Positions 26,305 to 35,543 are shown, counted from the first letter of the stretch. The stretch is 64,000 nt of DNA from Candidatus Nitrosocosmicus arcticus (GCF_007826885.1 NZ_ML675579.1:955-64954), one strand, 5' to 3'. Program-made: numbers and translations. Notes: generated by a model from the sequence alone, not told the origin.

Positions 26305-26853
26305 CGTCTAAATCATAACATACAATCTAACTTAAAATAGTGCTACCCATCATAGGTAGCAATATTTTTTTTTATTTATAGGATCAGATCAATGAAATGT
26401 CTGGAACCTTTTGTTATTAAGTTTAAAAGAATCAAAAGGCAATGTCAAATTTCATATTTTACTCTTGAGAAAGTTTTTGATACATAACTGTCCTAAAGCG
26501 TAAGATATTTCTAATTTCATGCGTACTAAAGGAAAGAATGTAGCATCATGGATAAAAAAGTGCCTTTGGCCGTTTCTAAAAGAAACAACTAGAGAAGTAA
26601 TTTCAGAAGATCGAGTTGTTTCTTAATTGAATTATAGTACCCGTACCAATGGTATCGATCTTTTCAAATTGGTGTAACGGATAGATGCATTATATGGTTC
26701 GCATATATCAGGAAATTTCATGTAATTCCAATAGTTGATTCAGAATTACCGGAAGTATAGCCATCACGAGGATTAGTTTGTGTTTAGTCATTAAGGGTAA
26801 TTTTAATCCCAGAAACGAATTTAAACTATGAGGAAAAAATATTTGATATACAA
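26305..26853. other. 549-bp intergenic region with an 11-bp inverted repeat
   Basis: No gene seen. Perfect inverted arms aagaaacaact (26580-26590) and agttgtttctt (26614-26624) enclose 23 nt. The left arm overlaps a smaller inverted repeat, gtttct/agaaac. It could be a hairpin terminator or the remnant of a small mobile element; flanking target duplications were not found. Confidence 0.4.
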
Positions 26854-27399
26854 ATGACTTTGCATTCAGATGAAATATCTACCAATAAATCAAAATTGTA
26901 TCCATATCCTAGTAATTTAAACCACATAGCTGTAAGTGTGATTAATATTGATGAAGTAATAGAGTGGTACACAAAAGTTTTAGGTTTTAATGTTGTGAAA
27001 CCACCTTTCGAAGCCGTTGCAGACGACACTCACATAGGTAAGATCTTTCAAGATGTTTTCGGCACGGACTTTAAGAAATTAAAGATTGCTCATTTAAGCT
27101 TTGGTAATCAAATTGGGTTTGAAGTTTTCGAATTCGTTGAGCCTAAAGAAGAAAAAAGAGGGGACAATTTTGAATTTTGGAAGACCGGGTTCTTTCATAT
27201 ATGCATAACAGATCCAAACATTGAAGAAACTACAAAAAGGATTGTTAATAGTGGTGGTAAACAAAGAACTCAAATATGGGAATTAACAAGTGGAAAGCCT
27301 TTCAAGGTAGTATCATGTGAAGATCCGTTTGGAAACATCATCGATATCTATACTCATGGTTACGAATATCTTTGGAGATCTGAAAACTATCAAAAATAG
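26854..27399 (+). CDS. VOC-superfamily (glyoxalase/dioxygenase-fold) protein
   Basis: 181 residues with two beta-alpha-beta-beta-beta modules. The first is LNHIAVSVINIDEVIEWYTKVLGFNVV (metal-ligand-type histidine), the second FFHICITDPNIEETTKRIVNSGG ending in CEDPFGNIIDIYTHG. The middle carries EVFEFVEP, a typical acidic metal ligand position. The family includes glyoxalases, ring-cleavage dioxygenases and epimerases, and the substrate cannot be predicted. It stands alone. Confidence 0.82.
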   Translation: MTLHSDEISTNKSKLYPYPSNLNHIAVSVINIDEVIEWYTKVLGFNVVKPPFEAVADDTHIGKIFQDVFGTDFKKLKIAHLSFGNQIGFEVFEFVEPKEEKRGDNFEFWKTGFFHICITDPNIEETTKRIVNSGGKQRTQIWELTSGKPFKVVSCEDPFGNIIDIYTHGYEYLWRSENYQK

Positions 27400-27447
27400 G
27401 ATTCATAAATACTTCACTATGAATATATCAAAAGAGTAAATACTTGC

Positions 27448-27831
27448 TTAAGTTTGTCTTAGCATTTTGAGTCTATCGCTAATCATTTCTTTAAGATCAA
27501 AGTTATTACATGAATTGTTGTTATCCTCTCCTGCCTCGCAGTTTGAGTTTTGTTTAGATACTTGAATCTGATTTCCTTCTCCATTACCACTGCCGCCTGC
27601 ACTTCCACTGTCACCCCCACCATTTCTGGCTATGCTTATGTTATTACATGAATTGTTGTTATCCTCTCCTGCCTCGCAGTTTGAGTTTTGTTTATTACTT
27701 TGAGATTGATCAATATCCTTTTCTCCATATGCACTATATTCCATGATGCCTAAGAAAGAAAGTGAAGTTACAACTAATAGTAAAACCTTTGATATTATTA
27801 CAGATGTTGTTAAACGATGTTTAATCTGCAA
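27448..27831 (-). CDS. Secreted repeat protein with two C-x9-C half-units (paralogue D)
   Basis: 127 residues starting at TTG. A signal peptide (VIISKVLLLVVTSLSFLGIM) is followed by two copies of QSQSNKQNSNCEAGEDNNNSCNN-type sequence, each with a C-x9-C pair, separated by a Gly/Ser linker. The closing NSGNNA part of the family unit is missing, and the C terminus is a charged helix (FDLKEMISDRLKML). A 55-bp stretch (27502-27556) is identical to 27640-27694, so the two half-units duplicated recently. Confidence 0.75.
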   Translation of the reverse strand: MQIKHRLTTSVIISKVLLLVVTSLSFLGIMEYSAYGEKDIDQSQSNKQNSNCEAGEDNNNSCNNISIARNGGGDSGSAGGSGNGEGNQIQVSKQNSNCEAGEDNNNSCNNFDLKEMISDRLKMLRQT

Positions 27832-28340
27832 ACTTTTACCCGTATATTTTTAAACAACAATATATAATATTACTATTTTTAAAGATTTGTATATAACTTA
27901 TTTATATATCATAATAATACTACATAATTCTATCGATTTTATTATTCTAATAAAAGTGAATTTAGCTCTTGCGCTTAAATAATGAAAATGCTGTCATAAT
28001 ATCCCTTTTATCATCCAGCGTAGCGTCCATTTTCCCCAATTGTTATGGGCCTGTCTGAATTTTTTAAGTAACCGTCAAGAGTGGACTCATTCAAAATAAT
28101 TTGACTTTGACACTGTTCCTGGTTTCGTCGATTTCTGCTTGACGCCACCTCCTCCCAACTCCTCCCAACTCCTCCCACCTCCTGCAAGGACAACTGTCAA
28201 GGCTTTCATTTCCTATCCTTAACTTCATCGAAATCCATCTATCCTTCATAATTTCGATCAAAATTTCAAATATGGAAAACCTAGTTAAAGAAAGTAAGAT
28301 TAATCTTGGGAGATCATAAAAGAAAAAGAGAAAAAGTAAA
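27832..28340. other. 509-bp intergenic region with a C-rich tandem repeat
   Basis: No gene I can support. Between 28143 and 28183 the + strand has an actcctcccaactcctccc tandem motif, C-rich in AT-rich surroundings. A minus-strand frame of 60 codons crosses it but has no protein-like features. The right end holds an A-rich leader before the polymerase fusion. Confidence 0.4.
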
Positions 28341-30404
28341 TTGAAATACTATGTAGGATGTTGCGGATGGAAGAGCCAAGAATGGGCCAAGAATTTTTAT
28401 CCTACTGGATTGGATTCCACGCATTATCTTTCGTATTATTCTAAACTGTTCAATCTTGTACATCTTGACCTCGGCAAGAGCTTGTTTCCTCCGAGTTCTA
28501 TTGCTTTAAAAAAATGGGCGAATGAAACTTCTGATGATTTTCGATTCACTATAAAAATTCCTCAAAATCTTATTAACAAAACCACAACATCCAGCCAATT
28601 TGAATCTCTTGGAAGGTTTTTGGAAGATTTACATGTGTTAGAAAAAAAAATTCTTGTAATTTTATTATCGCCGCCTCCCAAAATATCATTACAAAATACT
28701 GGACGTGCATGGTTAGAAGGAATATTACATAACGCTACTTATCATGGATTTTCTGTGGCAGTGGATTTTGAGATCAATAATACATGGTATCAAGAATTAA
28801 CGTATAATATTTTAAGAAGGTATAATTCATCTTTTGCTTGGTCAAACTCGGGACATCAATATTACTATCCAGCTGTTACCTCAAATTTCATTTTCCTTAA
28901 TCTCAATAATGCCTCTATCAATAGTGACAGAGCAACGAGATGGATCAATTTAATAAAGCAAAAGGAAAAGGAAACAGGTTATCCAAAACATACCAATAAC
29001 ACTATTGGTTATTCCATTATTGTACTCCCTAATCCCTCCACGGCTCATTTGATTCAAAATTTGATATTTCCCACACCTAAGAGTACTAGTTTATCAGAAG
29101 ATTCACAAAAACCTTCTTCTTCTACTCAAATCTGGCCGGGAAAAATTATCATGCACATTGACATGAATGCCTTTTTCCCAGCCTGTGAAGAAATGAGAGA
29201 TCCTTCTCTTAAAAGCAAGGCGCATGCAGTAATAATGACTCCAGAAAGAGAAGGCAGTTTGATAACTAGAGGTGCAGTCGCTTCTTGCTCATACGAGGCG
29301 AGAAAATATGGTGTTAGATCTGCAATGTCATTATCAAAAGCCAAGGAGTTGTGTCCTAACCTTATTTTAAAACCTGTAGACAAAGAATATTACAACTTGG
29401 TCTCTCAGCAGGTAATGCGACTATTGGAGGAATATGCCGATGTATTGGAACAAACTAGTATAGATGAGGCATACATTGATTGCACTAAAAAAATTATACT
29501 GTATCAAAAACAGAATATTTCAAAAGATGATCCTGTCGATCAGAAAGCATTGGAAGATATTCCTATTGATTCCCCAGGAAAATATGCCGTCCAGAAAGAG
29601 TTTTCAATCCAAGAATTTGCACTAAATATTAAAGATTCTATCAGGGCACAATGTAATGGACTGATTTGCTCAATTGGTGTAGCGTCAAACAAGTCAGTTG
29701 CCAAGATTGCATCTGATTTTCAGAAACCCGATGGTCTTACTATCGTTTATCCGCAAGATACTGCAGCATTTTTATCTACACTGGCAGTAGATAGCATATC
29801 TGGAATTGGAATAAAAACTACCCAGACACTCAAAGATATAGGAATTGAGACTATAGGACAATTATCCGATTCGAATATCCAAAAACTGTCTGATAAATTT
29901 GGCAAAAAACAAGCATTATGGATGTGGCAGATAGCAAATGGCAAAGAAAATGAACCTGTTATACCTCGAGAAAACAACCTGTCTTTAAGTACGGAGGAGA
30001 CATTGTTAAAACCCCTAATTAACAAAAAAGTTATTCTAAATATTCTTGTTAATGATATGACTGATGATATTTATGAACGTATCAGAAGAAAAGGATACGA
30101 GTTTAAAACTGTTGGAATCAAGCTAGTTAGGACTAATTTTTCTATTGAAACTAGGGAAATTACCTTTTCATCATATCAGAAGAATAAAGAAAGTATAAGC
30201 TCTGTTATGGGAACATTATTGGACCGATTCAGTTTTAATGATAATAGCAACACTGAAGAGGATAGCGAGGGAAATATACATGTTACTAATAATTATGATG
30301 TAAATTCCATTTATGTGAGAAAACTTGGCATTAAAGTGTCCAATCTGTCAAAAATAGATAGAGGTGGAAGAAATTCTCAAAAATCAATAATGGATTTCGT
30401 TTGA
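28341..30404 (+). CDS. DUF72-Y-family DNA polymerase (DinB/Dpo4-type) fusion
   Basis: 687 residues in one frame. Residues 1-245 form a DUF72 (YecE-like) TIM-barrel domain (YYVGCCGWKSQEW, FRFTIKIPQNL, VDFEINNTWY). After a Ser/Thr linker, residues 268-687 are a translesion polymerase: catalytic D274 (MHIDMNAFF), D375/E376 (TSIDEAYID), steric-gate region FFPACEE, helix-hairpin-helix thumb and little finger. The last residues QKSIMDFV resemble a PCNA-binding box. The start is TTG, giving the expected short lead into the DUF72 core. DUF72 is functionally unassigned, though often near DNA repair genes. Everything needed for polymerase activity appears intact. Confidence 0.9.
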   Translation: MKYYVGCCGWKSQEWAKNFYPTGLDSTHYLSYYSKLFNLVHLDLGKSLFPPSSIALKKWANETSDDFRFTIKIPQNLINKTTTSSQFESLGRFLEDLHVLEKKILVILLSPPPKISLQNTGRAWLEGILHNATYHGFSVAVDFEINNTWYQELTYNILRRYNSSFAWSNSGHQYYYPAVTSNFIFLNLNNASINSDRATRWINLIKQKEKETGYPKHTNNTIGYSIIVLPNPSTAHLIQNLIFPTPKSTSLSEDSQKPSSSTQIWPGKIIMHIDMNAFFPACEEMRDPSLKSKAHAVIMTPEREGSLITRGAVASCSYEARKYGVRSAMSLSKAKELCPNLILKPVDKEYYNLVSQQVMRLLEEYADVLEQTSIDEAYIDCTKKIILYQKQNISKDDPVDQKALEDIPIDSPGKYAVQKEFSIQEFALNIKDSIRAQCNGLICSIGVASNKSVAKIASDFQKPDGLTIVYPQDTAAFLSTLAVDSISGIGIKTTQTLKDIGIETIGQLSDSNIQKLSDKFGKKQALWMWQIANGKENEPVIPRENNLSLSTEETLLKPLINKKVILNILVNDMTDDIYERIRRKGYEFKTVGIKLVRTNFSIETREITFSSYQKNKESISSVMGTLLDRFSFNDNSNTEEDSEGNIHVTNNYDVNSIYVRKLGIKVSNLSKIDRGGRNSQKSIMDFV

Positions 30405-30584
30405 CGTTTATAGTATAATTTTTATCAAATTCGATAATTCTGTGAATATGTGGGATGATTTTAAATAGATATACTAGCAAAGAATATATATTTTTTTGCC
30501 TTATATACTCGATTGACACTGACAAGCTCTATGCACCCTTAAATTTATAAAAACAATCTTCTAAGTGTTATTAGCCAATATTTT

Positions 30585-31304
30585 ATGAGCGTACCATCTT
30601 CTTTCAACCTCAAACATAAAATTATTTATGACAACAATGTTTTAGAATTTCAAATAATTAGGACACAGAGAAGAAGAAAAACTAACGAAATCTTGATTGA
30701 ATATGGTAATGTGTCTGTACGAACTTCAACATCAACATCCCTAAAAGAAATCGAGTCTCTAGTAAGTAAAAAGGCGAAGTGGATATTTCAAAAAATCAAA
30801 GAGCAAGATAACCCAGATGCAGTAATAAAAGTACCCAATTACCAAAATAATTCTACTTTACCATATCTTGGAAAGAACTATCGATTAAGGATTATTGGTT
30901 ATAATTCGAATCTATTGAGTTTCTCTAATAATGAATTCATTATTTACACAAATAGAAAAAACGTAAAACGGATTTATGAACAATGGTTATTTGGCATGGG
31001 CTATCCAATTATTACTCCTTTAATAGTGAAGTATTCTAAACTTCTAAATGTGTCCCCTAAGAAAATATTGCTAAAGAAATTGAAAAGTAGGTGGGGCAGT
31101 GCGACATACCGTAATATCATAAATCTTAATATTCATCTTTTAAAGGCTCCGGTCAATGTAATTGAATACGTGGTATTGCACGAACTAAGTCATCTTATTG
31201 AAAGAAATCATTCTAAGCGATTCTGGAAAATAGTGTCCGATAATATGAACGATTATAAAAGCAAAATAAGGTGGCTCAAAGTTAATGGCTCTTATATCGT
31301 ATGA
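30585..31304 (+). CDS. YgjP/WLM-type zinc metallopeptidase
   Basis: 239 residues. The active site HELSH (H199, E200, H203) followed by NHSKRFW fits the SprT/YgjP/WLM metallopeptidase group, and the preceding SRWGSATYRNIINLNIHLLKAP is a family hallmark. The N-terminal half (IIRTQRRRKTNEILIEYGNVSVR) resembles the YgjP beta-rich region. Such enzymes are linked to DNA-protein crosslink or protein processing, but this member is uncharacterised. It follows the polymerase fusion by 180 bp, perhaps functionally related by repair, perhaps only adjacent. Confidence 0.85.
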   Translation: MSVPSSFNLKHKIIYDNNVLEFQIIRTQRRRKTNEILIEYGNVSVRTSTSTSLKEIESLVSKKAKWIFQKIKEQDNPDAVIKVPNYQNNSTLPYLGKNYRLRIIGYNSNLLSFSNNEFIIYTNRKNVKRIYEQWLFGMGYPIITPLIVKYSKLLNVSPKKILLKKLKSRWGSATYRNIINLNIHLLKAPVNVIEYVVLHELSHLIERNHSKRFWKIVSDNMNDYKSKIRWLKVNGSYIV

Positions 31305-31610
31305 AGCCCTTCTTTTAATTTCAAATATTCCATGTCTGATTTTTTGGCCGGTTTATCCTTGTTATTGTAGATCGGATAATCATCATTGTCCCGGTCCTCA
31401 CGGTATTACCTGCTAAAGAGACTTCTTTTTCCATATTTGTCTATTCGGTGATGGAAGGAAGTGGTGATAGTTAGTGAGGATGTCCGTAATGCTGCTGTCT
31501 GCAATTATGATTTATCTTTCTACTTTTCTTCAAAAAATCGATAGTCTCAACTATAAATGAGATGTGATACTAAACGCTAAATAAATAAAACAGACCTTTC
31601 AATTAATTGT
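31305..31610. other. Intergenic, no gene seen
   Basis: 306 bp, AT-rich; the promoter of the downstream beta-helix gene must lie near its right end. Nothing else recognised. Confidence 0.4.
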
Positions 31611-32387
31611 GTGCTATTACTAGAGCATTGTATTCTTCACACGTTTGCAGTTACCTTTGCACTGTTTTTTGTTCTATTATGTGCTGAACTTGCTAATGGT
31701 CAAAATGTGAATCCAGATCCGAGTCTAATTACATGTGATTCAAATGTTGGCAAGTTTTATACCCTAAACGAGTCCTTGGATTGTGATTTTGAGAATGGTA
31801 TAGCGATAAGCACCAATAATACTGTTATTAATTTGAATAACTCTTCTATTTTAGGTCCAGGTTACTTGAACCCTTATACTGGCGTTTTGATATCAAACAA
31901 AGAAAATGTTACTTTAAAAGGAAATGGAATAGTTGGTCATTTTCAAATTGGAGTCTATATAAATAACTCCAAAAATGTTGATATATCGGTGGTAAACTTT
32001 ACTGGGAATGAAATCTCTATTTATGTTGTAAATTCTTCAGGAATTCTTATCGACGATAATCAGTTCTATACTAATACTGCCGGAATAAAATTCTACACAA
32101 TAGGTGATTCTGTGATTTCAAATAATGCGTTTGATTCTAATGATATATCTTCTATTTCTCTATTTGGTTCTCATGATAATATAATAAATGATAATCTCAT
32201 TTCCAGCAGCTTAAACGGAATATTAGTCGATATCAAAAGTACAAATACTACCTTGAATTCAAATCATTTTACAAGGAGTTTTGGAGTAGACATAAACATA
32301 GGAAATGGAGGAAAATTTGACGAAATCAATAATTTAATTTCAAATAACACTTGCTCTATAAGTATACCTGAAACACTGTGTCGATAA
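31611..32387 (+). CDS. Secreted right-handed beta-helix (NosD-like) protein
   Basis: 258 residues starting at GTG with a signal peptide (FAVTFALFFVLLCAELANG). The mature part is made of 20-25-residue rungs: NSKNVDISVVNFTGNEISIY, NSSGILIDDNQFYTNTAGIKF, SVISNNAFDSNDISSISLF, HDNIINDNLISSSLNGILVD. This is the parallel beta-helix (PbH1/NosD) pattern. Cysteines occur in pairs near both ends (TCDSN, DCDF; TCSI, LCR), which may cap the helix by disulfides. Such proteins are often surface or carbohydrate-related, with no catalytic residues evident here. Confidence 0.8.
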   Translation: MLLLEHCILHTFAVTFALFFVLLCAELANGQNVNPDPSLITCDSNVGKFYTLNESLDCDFENGIAISTNNTVINLNNSSILGPGYLNPYTGVLISNKENVTLKGNGIVGHFQIGVYINNSKNVDISVVNFTGNEISIYVVNSSGILIDDNQFYTNTAGIKFYTIGDSVISNNAFDSNDISSISLFGSHDNIINDNLISSSLNGILVDIKSTNTTLNSNHFTRSFGVDINIGNGGKFDEINNLISNNTCSISIPETLCR

Positions 32388-32470
32388 CCCGTTTCAATAC
32401 TCCGTAATATTAAATCGATAAATTATTTAATATTTTTATACCATTTATGCATAGTAGGTTTCGACCCCAT

Positions 32471-32644
32471 ATGAGTAATCAAGATGCCGAAAGGGATGAA
32501 ATCAAAGACGAAACCCATGAAATACAAGATGATGAGAGCGATGTAGAGGAAGAGGAAGAAGAGGAAGAAATCGATTTTGATGATGAAGCTGAGGATGAAG
32601 CTGAGGAGGAAAAGGGTGACCCCGAGCCCGATAAGGCTAGCTGA
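32471..32644 (+). CDS. Very acidic small protein
   Basis: 57 residues from the ATG at 32471 (an upstream in-frame ATG at 32447 adds HSRFRPH). The middle is almost entirely Glu/Asp (DVEEEEEEEEIDFDDEAED), so it should be disordered. Comparable acidic tails bind basic proteins or chaperone histones, but nothing specific can be claimed. A TATA-like stretch lies upstream, so expression is plausible. Confidence 0.55.
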   Translation: MSNQDAERDEIKDETHEIQDDESDVEEEEEEEEIDFDDEAEDEAEEEKGDPEPDKAS

Positions 32645-32687
32645 TGATAATTATCCGTCTTCAATTGTTGAATGAGACAATACCAGG

Positions 32688-33548
32688 CTAATTGATGTAT
32701 TCATTCTTTTTATTCTTTTTTGAAATATAGTCCGTAATATGATACCTATTATACCAAAATAGAGCGCCAGACATAATTATAAAATCCGCAATGTAAAATA
32801 AATCCCACGGTAAAGCAGAAGCTGAACCGTTGATGTAATCATTTGTATAGCCGTTATCTGCTATCGCGTTTACTAATAGCGATACCGAAGCAAGTACCCA
32901 AGGTACAGAATGGTGATACTCTCTATATATATTCAATAATATGGTTATCGAGGGAACAATCAAACATAAATCTAAAATTGGATAGAGTATAGTAACTACA
33001 AGATCTGACAATCCATAACCTTTTTTAGCAGCATCAATCACCCCATTATTTAAGAACGATTCTGGTATGGGTAGGAAGCTAACAAGATTGACTATAACAA
33101 ACCCTATAATAACTGCAGAAATAATTGTCAGAGTTATGGACAAGTTTTTAATTCTTATTGTTCTGATAATGGATATCAAATGAAAAATAAGAAACAGATA
33201 CCCACCCAACCATAGCATATCTAATAGAGTTATTTGTTTAAATTCATCTACATTTAAGACAAAATAAGAGTACATTATTCCCAAGTCTGCCGCAAACCAC
33301 AATGCAATACCAATTGTTAAGAACAAGTAAGATTTTCCGTGACTTCCAGACATTCCATGTCTTAAAACTGCGATTACGCCCAAACCCGTGGCAGTAGCCC
33401 CGGTAATATTGAGACTAATTATTGCAATAGCATGCTGAGTATGTGCATCAGGAATTAATACTATGAATAAATCGACAACTATTACGCTCGAAACTATCAA
33501 AATTATGAGATACTTTAATGTTTTTTTATAATTTGATTCGTTTGCCAA
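32688..33548 (-). CDS. Polytopic membrane protein of unknown function
   Basis: 286 residues with about eight hydrophobic segments (near 12-32, 38-60, 73-95, 108-128, 137-160, 182-208, 218-232, 250-268). The N-terminal half has ALWFAADLGIMYSY and MLWLGGYLFLIFHLISIIRT, reminiscent of the membrane modules found at the N termini of thaumarchaeal sensor kinases, but no signalling domain follows. It starts at TTG. Role unknown. Confidence 0.72.
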   Translation of the reverse strand: MANESNYKKTLKYLIILIVSSVIVVDLFIVLIPDAHTQHAIAIISLNITGATATGLGVIAVLRHGMSGSHGKSYLFLTIGIALWFAADLGIMYSYFVLNVDEFKQITLLDMLWLGGYLFLIFHLISIIRTIRIKNLSITLTIISAVIIGFVIVNLVSFLPIPESFLNNGVIDAAKKGYGLSDLVVTILYPILDLCLIVPSITILLNIYREYHHSVPWVLASVSLLVNAIADNGYTNDYINGSASALPWDLFYIADFIIMSGALFWYNRYHITDYISKKNKKNEYIN

Positions 33549-33811
33549 TTTATTTTACATTAATGCCTTTTATAAATACCTTCATTGATGGGCTATTTAT
33601 CTATTAGCTGTGATTTTTTTACATATTTGTAATTTATGGCTTGATCGGTCCTCTTTCTTATGGCATTTATGGATTATTATTTTTTGCAATTTTCTTATTT
33701 TTTTGAAAAGTGCATTAGCTTATTTAGATGGAGTATACCTATACCAAATACATTCTGTTCGACACCTGTTGGAAATAACAGTTCTAGGACAGCATGATTT
33801 TAGTGGTTTCT
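33549..33811. other. Intergenic, no gene supported
   Basis: AT-rich DNA. A plus-strand frame of 97 codons begins near 33610 but has no start context and runs into the 99-bp duplication. Confidence 0.4.
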
Positions 33812-34012
33812 TTCCCCGTAATGCCTATCGTATACATCACTCCTCCCAAAAAATATCTACTACATTCACCTCTTGTATTCGTTTAAATAATTATATTTTA
33901 TGAAGTTGTCTTCCCCGTAATGCCTATCGTATACATCACTCCTCCCAAAAAATATCTACTACATTCACCTCTTGTATTCGTTTAAATAATTATATTTTAT
34001 GAAGTTGTCTTC
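33812..34012. repeat. Perfect 99-bp tandem duplication
   Basis: Copy 1 (33812-33910) and copy 2 (33911-34009) are identical over 99 bp; the first three bases recur at 34010-34012. The unit contains a TATA-like tttaaataattatatttta element and a short T-rich segment. Complete identity implies a very recent event. Confidence 0.9.
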
Positions 34013-34264
34013 ATTCATAACAATAGTTAGTAATTATTGATATAAACATTCTAGATATGTTTCACAAGTCAAAAAATAGTGGGTGTAAACAGTAAAAAAC
34101 AAAATACCCTTCTAGATTGTATTATCAATCTACGCAGTCGAATGAACTATTCAATTTCTATAAATATGGGTAACTGTTAAAAACTCTGTGTTCTTACAAT
34201 CATTTTGGAATATTCGCAATCCATAGTCCCGAATCTTATCCATCAAATAATACCAAAAATAAAT

Positions 34265-34468
34265 ATGTCTTTAAAGAGATATATAATAAATTGCAATCAA
34301 ACACCGAAAAACATTAATGGATTCTATATGTCTGTGCTTGAACATGAATGGATTATTATGGTTGAAGCAAATAGCGCTCATGATATTGAACAGCTCTGCA
34401 TCGATTCTAGTATCTCCTCTTTTAATACCGTGAATATAGTTCCTTTGACAAATTACCAAGATGTCTGA
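34265..34468 (+). CDS. Small hypothetical protein, 67 residues
   Basis: Starting from the ATG at 34265 (the frame extends to a TTG at 34205). The product (SLKRYIINCNQTPKNI, YMSVLEHEWIIMVEANSAHDIEQLC, then FNTVNIVPLTNYQ) has alternating strand and helix predictions compatible with a small ferredoxin-like fold. Not recognised; supported only by composition and the clean frame. Confidence 0.5.
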   Translation: MSLKRYIINCNQTPKNINGFYMSVLEHEWIIMVEANSAHDIEQLCIDSSISSFNTVNIVPLTNYQDV

Positions 34469-34563
34469 AGCAAACTTACTTGATATTTAATAAATTTCAT
34501 GTTTTTTATTTTTTATTTTTTTATATATTTATAGAGAACCATACTACTATACCTTGATATTTT

Positions 34564-34950
34564 TTGGCTAGTGCGAATAATTTTGGAATAGAAAAGGGAA
34601 AGGGCGATGTTGCAATAAAGTGGATAAATGAATTTATCACTAAGAACAACAAATCGTTCAAAATATCTATTACAAACAATCAATTACATACCTTAAATTT
34701 TGGAGATTTTGATTTGGTGGAATGGAATGGTGATTGGAGTATAGCCCGAAACGTCATAAAAAAATCAAGTTCAAAATTAAATATCAAAGTAATTGAGGCT
34801 GGATATCATAAAAAAGGTAATATCGTTGAGGCATTTTTTGGAATGAGCCAAGAATATTGCAAAGTATACAGCAGTGGAAAATTTACTGGGACATTGATTC
34901 TTAAAAGAAAATCAGGTAATTGGATTGTAAATAAAGAGAAACGGGCATAG
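34564..34950 (+). CDS. Hypothetical protein, 128 residues
   Basis: Not recognised. It begins at TTG and has regular secondary-structure patterns (VAIKWINEFITKNNKSFKISI, DFDLVEWNGDWSIARNVI, KLNIKVIEAGYHKKGNIVEAFFG) with a basic C terminus. No membrane segment or signal peptide. The T-rich DNA just upstream fits a promoter for this gene. Confidence 0.6.
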   Translation: MASANNFGIEKGKGDVAIKWINEFITKNNKSFKISITNNQLHTLNFGDFDLVEWNGDWSIARNVIKKSSSKLNIKVIEAGYHKKGNIVEAFFGMSQEYCKVYSSGKFTGTLILKRKSGNWIVNKEKRA

Positions 34951-34999
34951 CTACTAATCTATTCTTATTTTCGTCATGATTAGGACCTATTTATTGATA

Positions 35000-35452
35000 T
35001 CATAAGGAAGATACTCTTATCCCTTCATTTGTAATGTTGATATCTTTGTTATTTGCATCGACCTTATCATGCATTATCCACTTTTGGGTTGGAAGAATAA
35101 TATAGTTTTGTGTAATTGTGAGTTTTAGATCATCAATGTAAAAAATTCCGCTAACTAGAATTGTTTTTTTATCTAATATTCTTGACTCAAATACTATTTC
35201 ACCAGTTTTATCAACAATCAAAACATGTTCAAGATCGGATTTTTTAATTATCAAATCCGGGGAACAATATTTGCATACGTTCTCTTCGACTTCAATTATT
35301 GTTTTATTGTTGACATCGACTATATTAATGGAAATAGAAGGATTATGTGAGTTTGAAATTTGATCTAATTTGAATAAAGTTTTTTCGTTATACCTTAAGC
35401 TCCTTGGACTATTTGATATAAAATTATTCCCAACCAATAATGTAAAAGTCAT
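35000..35452 (-). CDS. Hypothetical beta-rich protein with CxxC-like motif
   Basis: 150 residues, mainly beta-strand in appearance (SISINIVDVNNKTIIEVEE, EHVLIVDKTGEIVFESRIL, GIFYIDDLKLTITQNYIIL). It contains C-x2-C (VCKYCSPD, about 59-62), possibly metal binding. ATG start at 35452. The flanking genes point outward and give no hint. Not recognised. Confidence 0.62.
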   Translation of the reverse strand: MTFTLLVGNNFISNSPRSLRYNEKTLFKLDQISNSHNPSISINIVDVNNKTIIEVEENVCKYCSPDLIIKKSDLEHVLIVDKTGEIVFESRILDKKTILVSGIFYIDDLKLTITQNYIILPTQKWIMHDKVDANNKDINITNEGIRVSSL

Positions 35453-35543
35453 GTTATGTATGTAATCCGATTAGTATCTATTTTATTCTTCTTATGTGGC
35501 AGTTGCATATACATTTAAAACTGTTCTAATATGCTCAAAGAAC

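Noticed and set aside
28143-28183. C-rich repeat considered as a CRISPR fragment
   Set aside because: Units are directly adjacent without spacers, so it is a simple tandem repeat.
28011-28193. Minus-strand frame of 60 codons over the C-rich tandem repeat
   Set aside because: Its first part (EVGGVGRSWEEVASS) is just translation of the repeat, there is no promoter or ribosome-binding context specific to it, and no domain is seen.
33610-33903. Plus-strand frame of 97 codons before the 99-bp duplication
   Set aside because: Composition is unlike neighbours, no start context, and its end is defined only by the duplicated non-coding segment.
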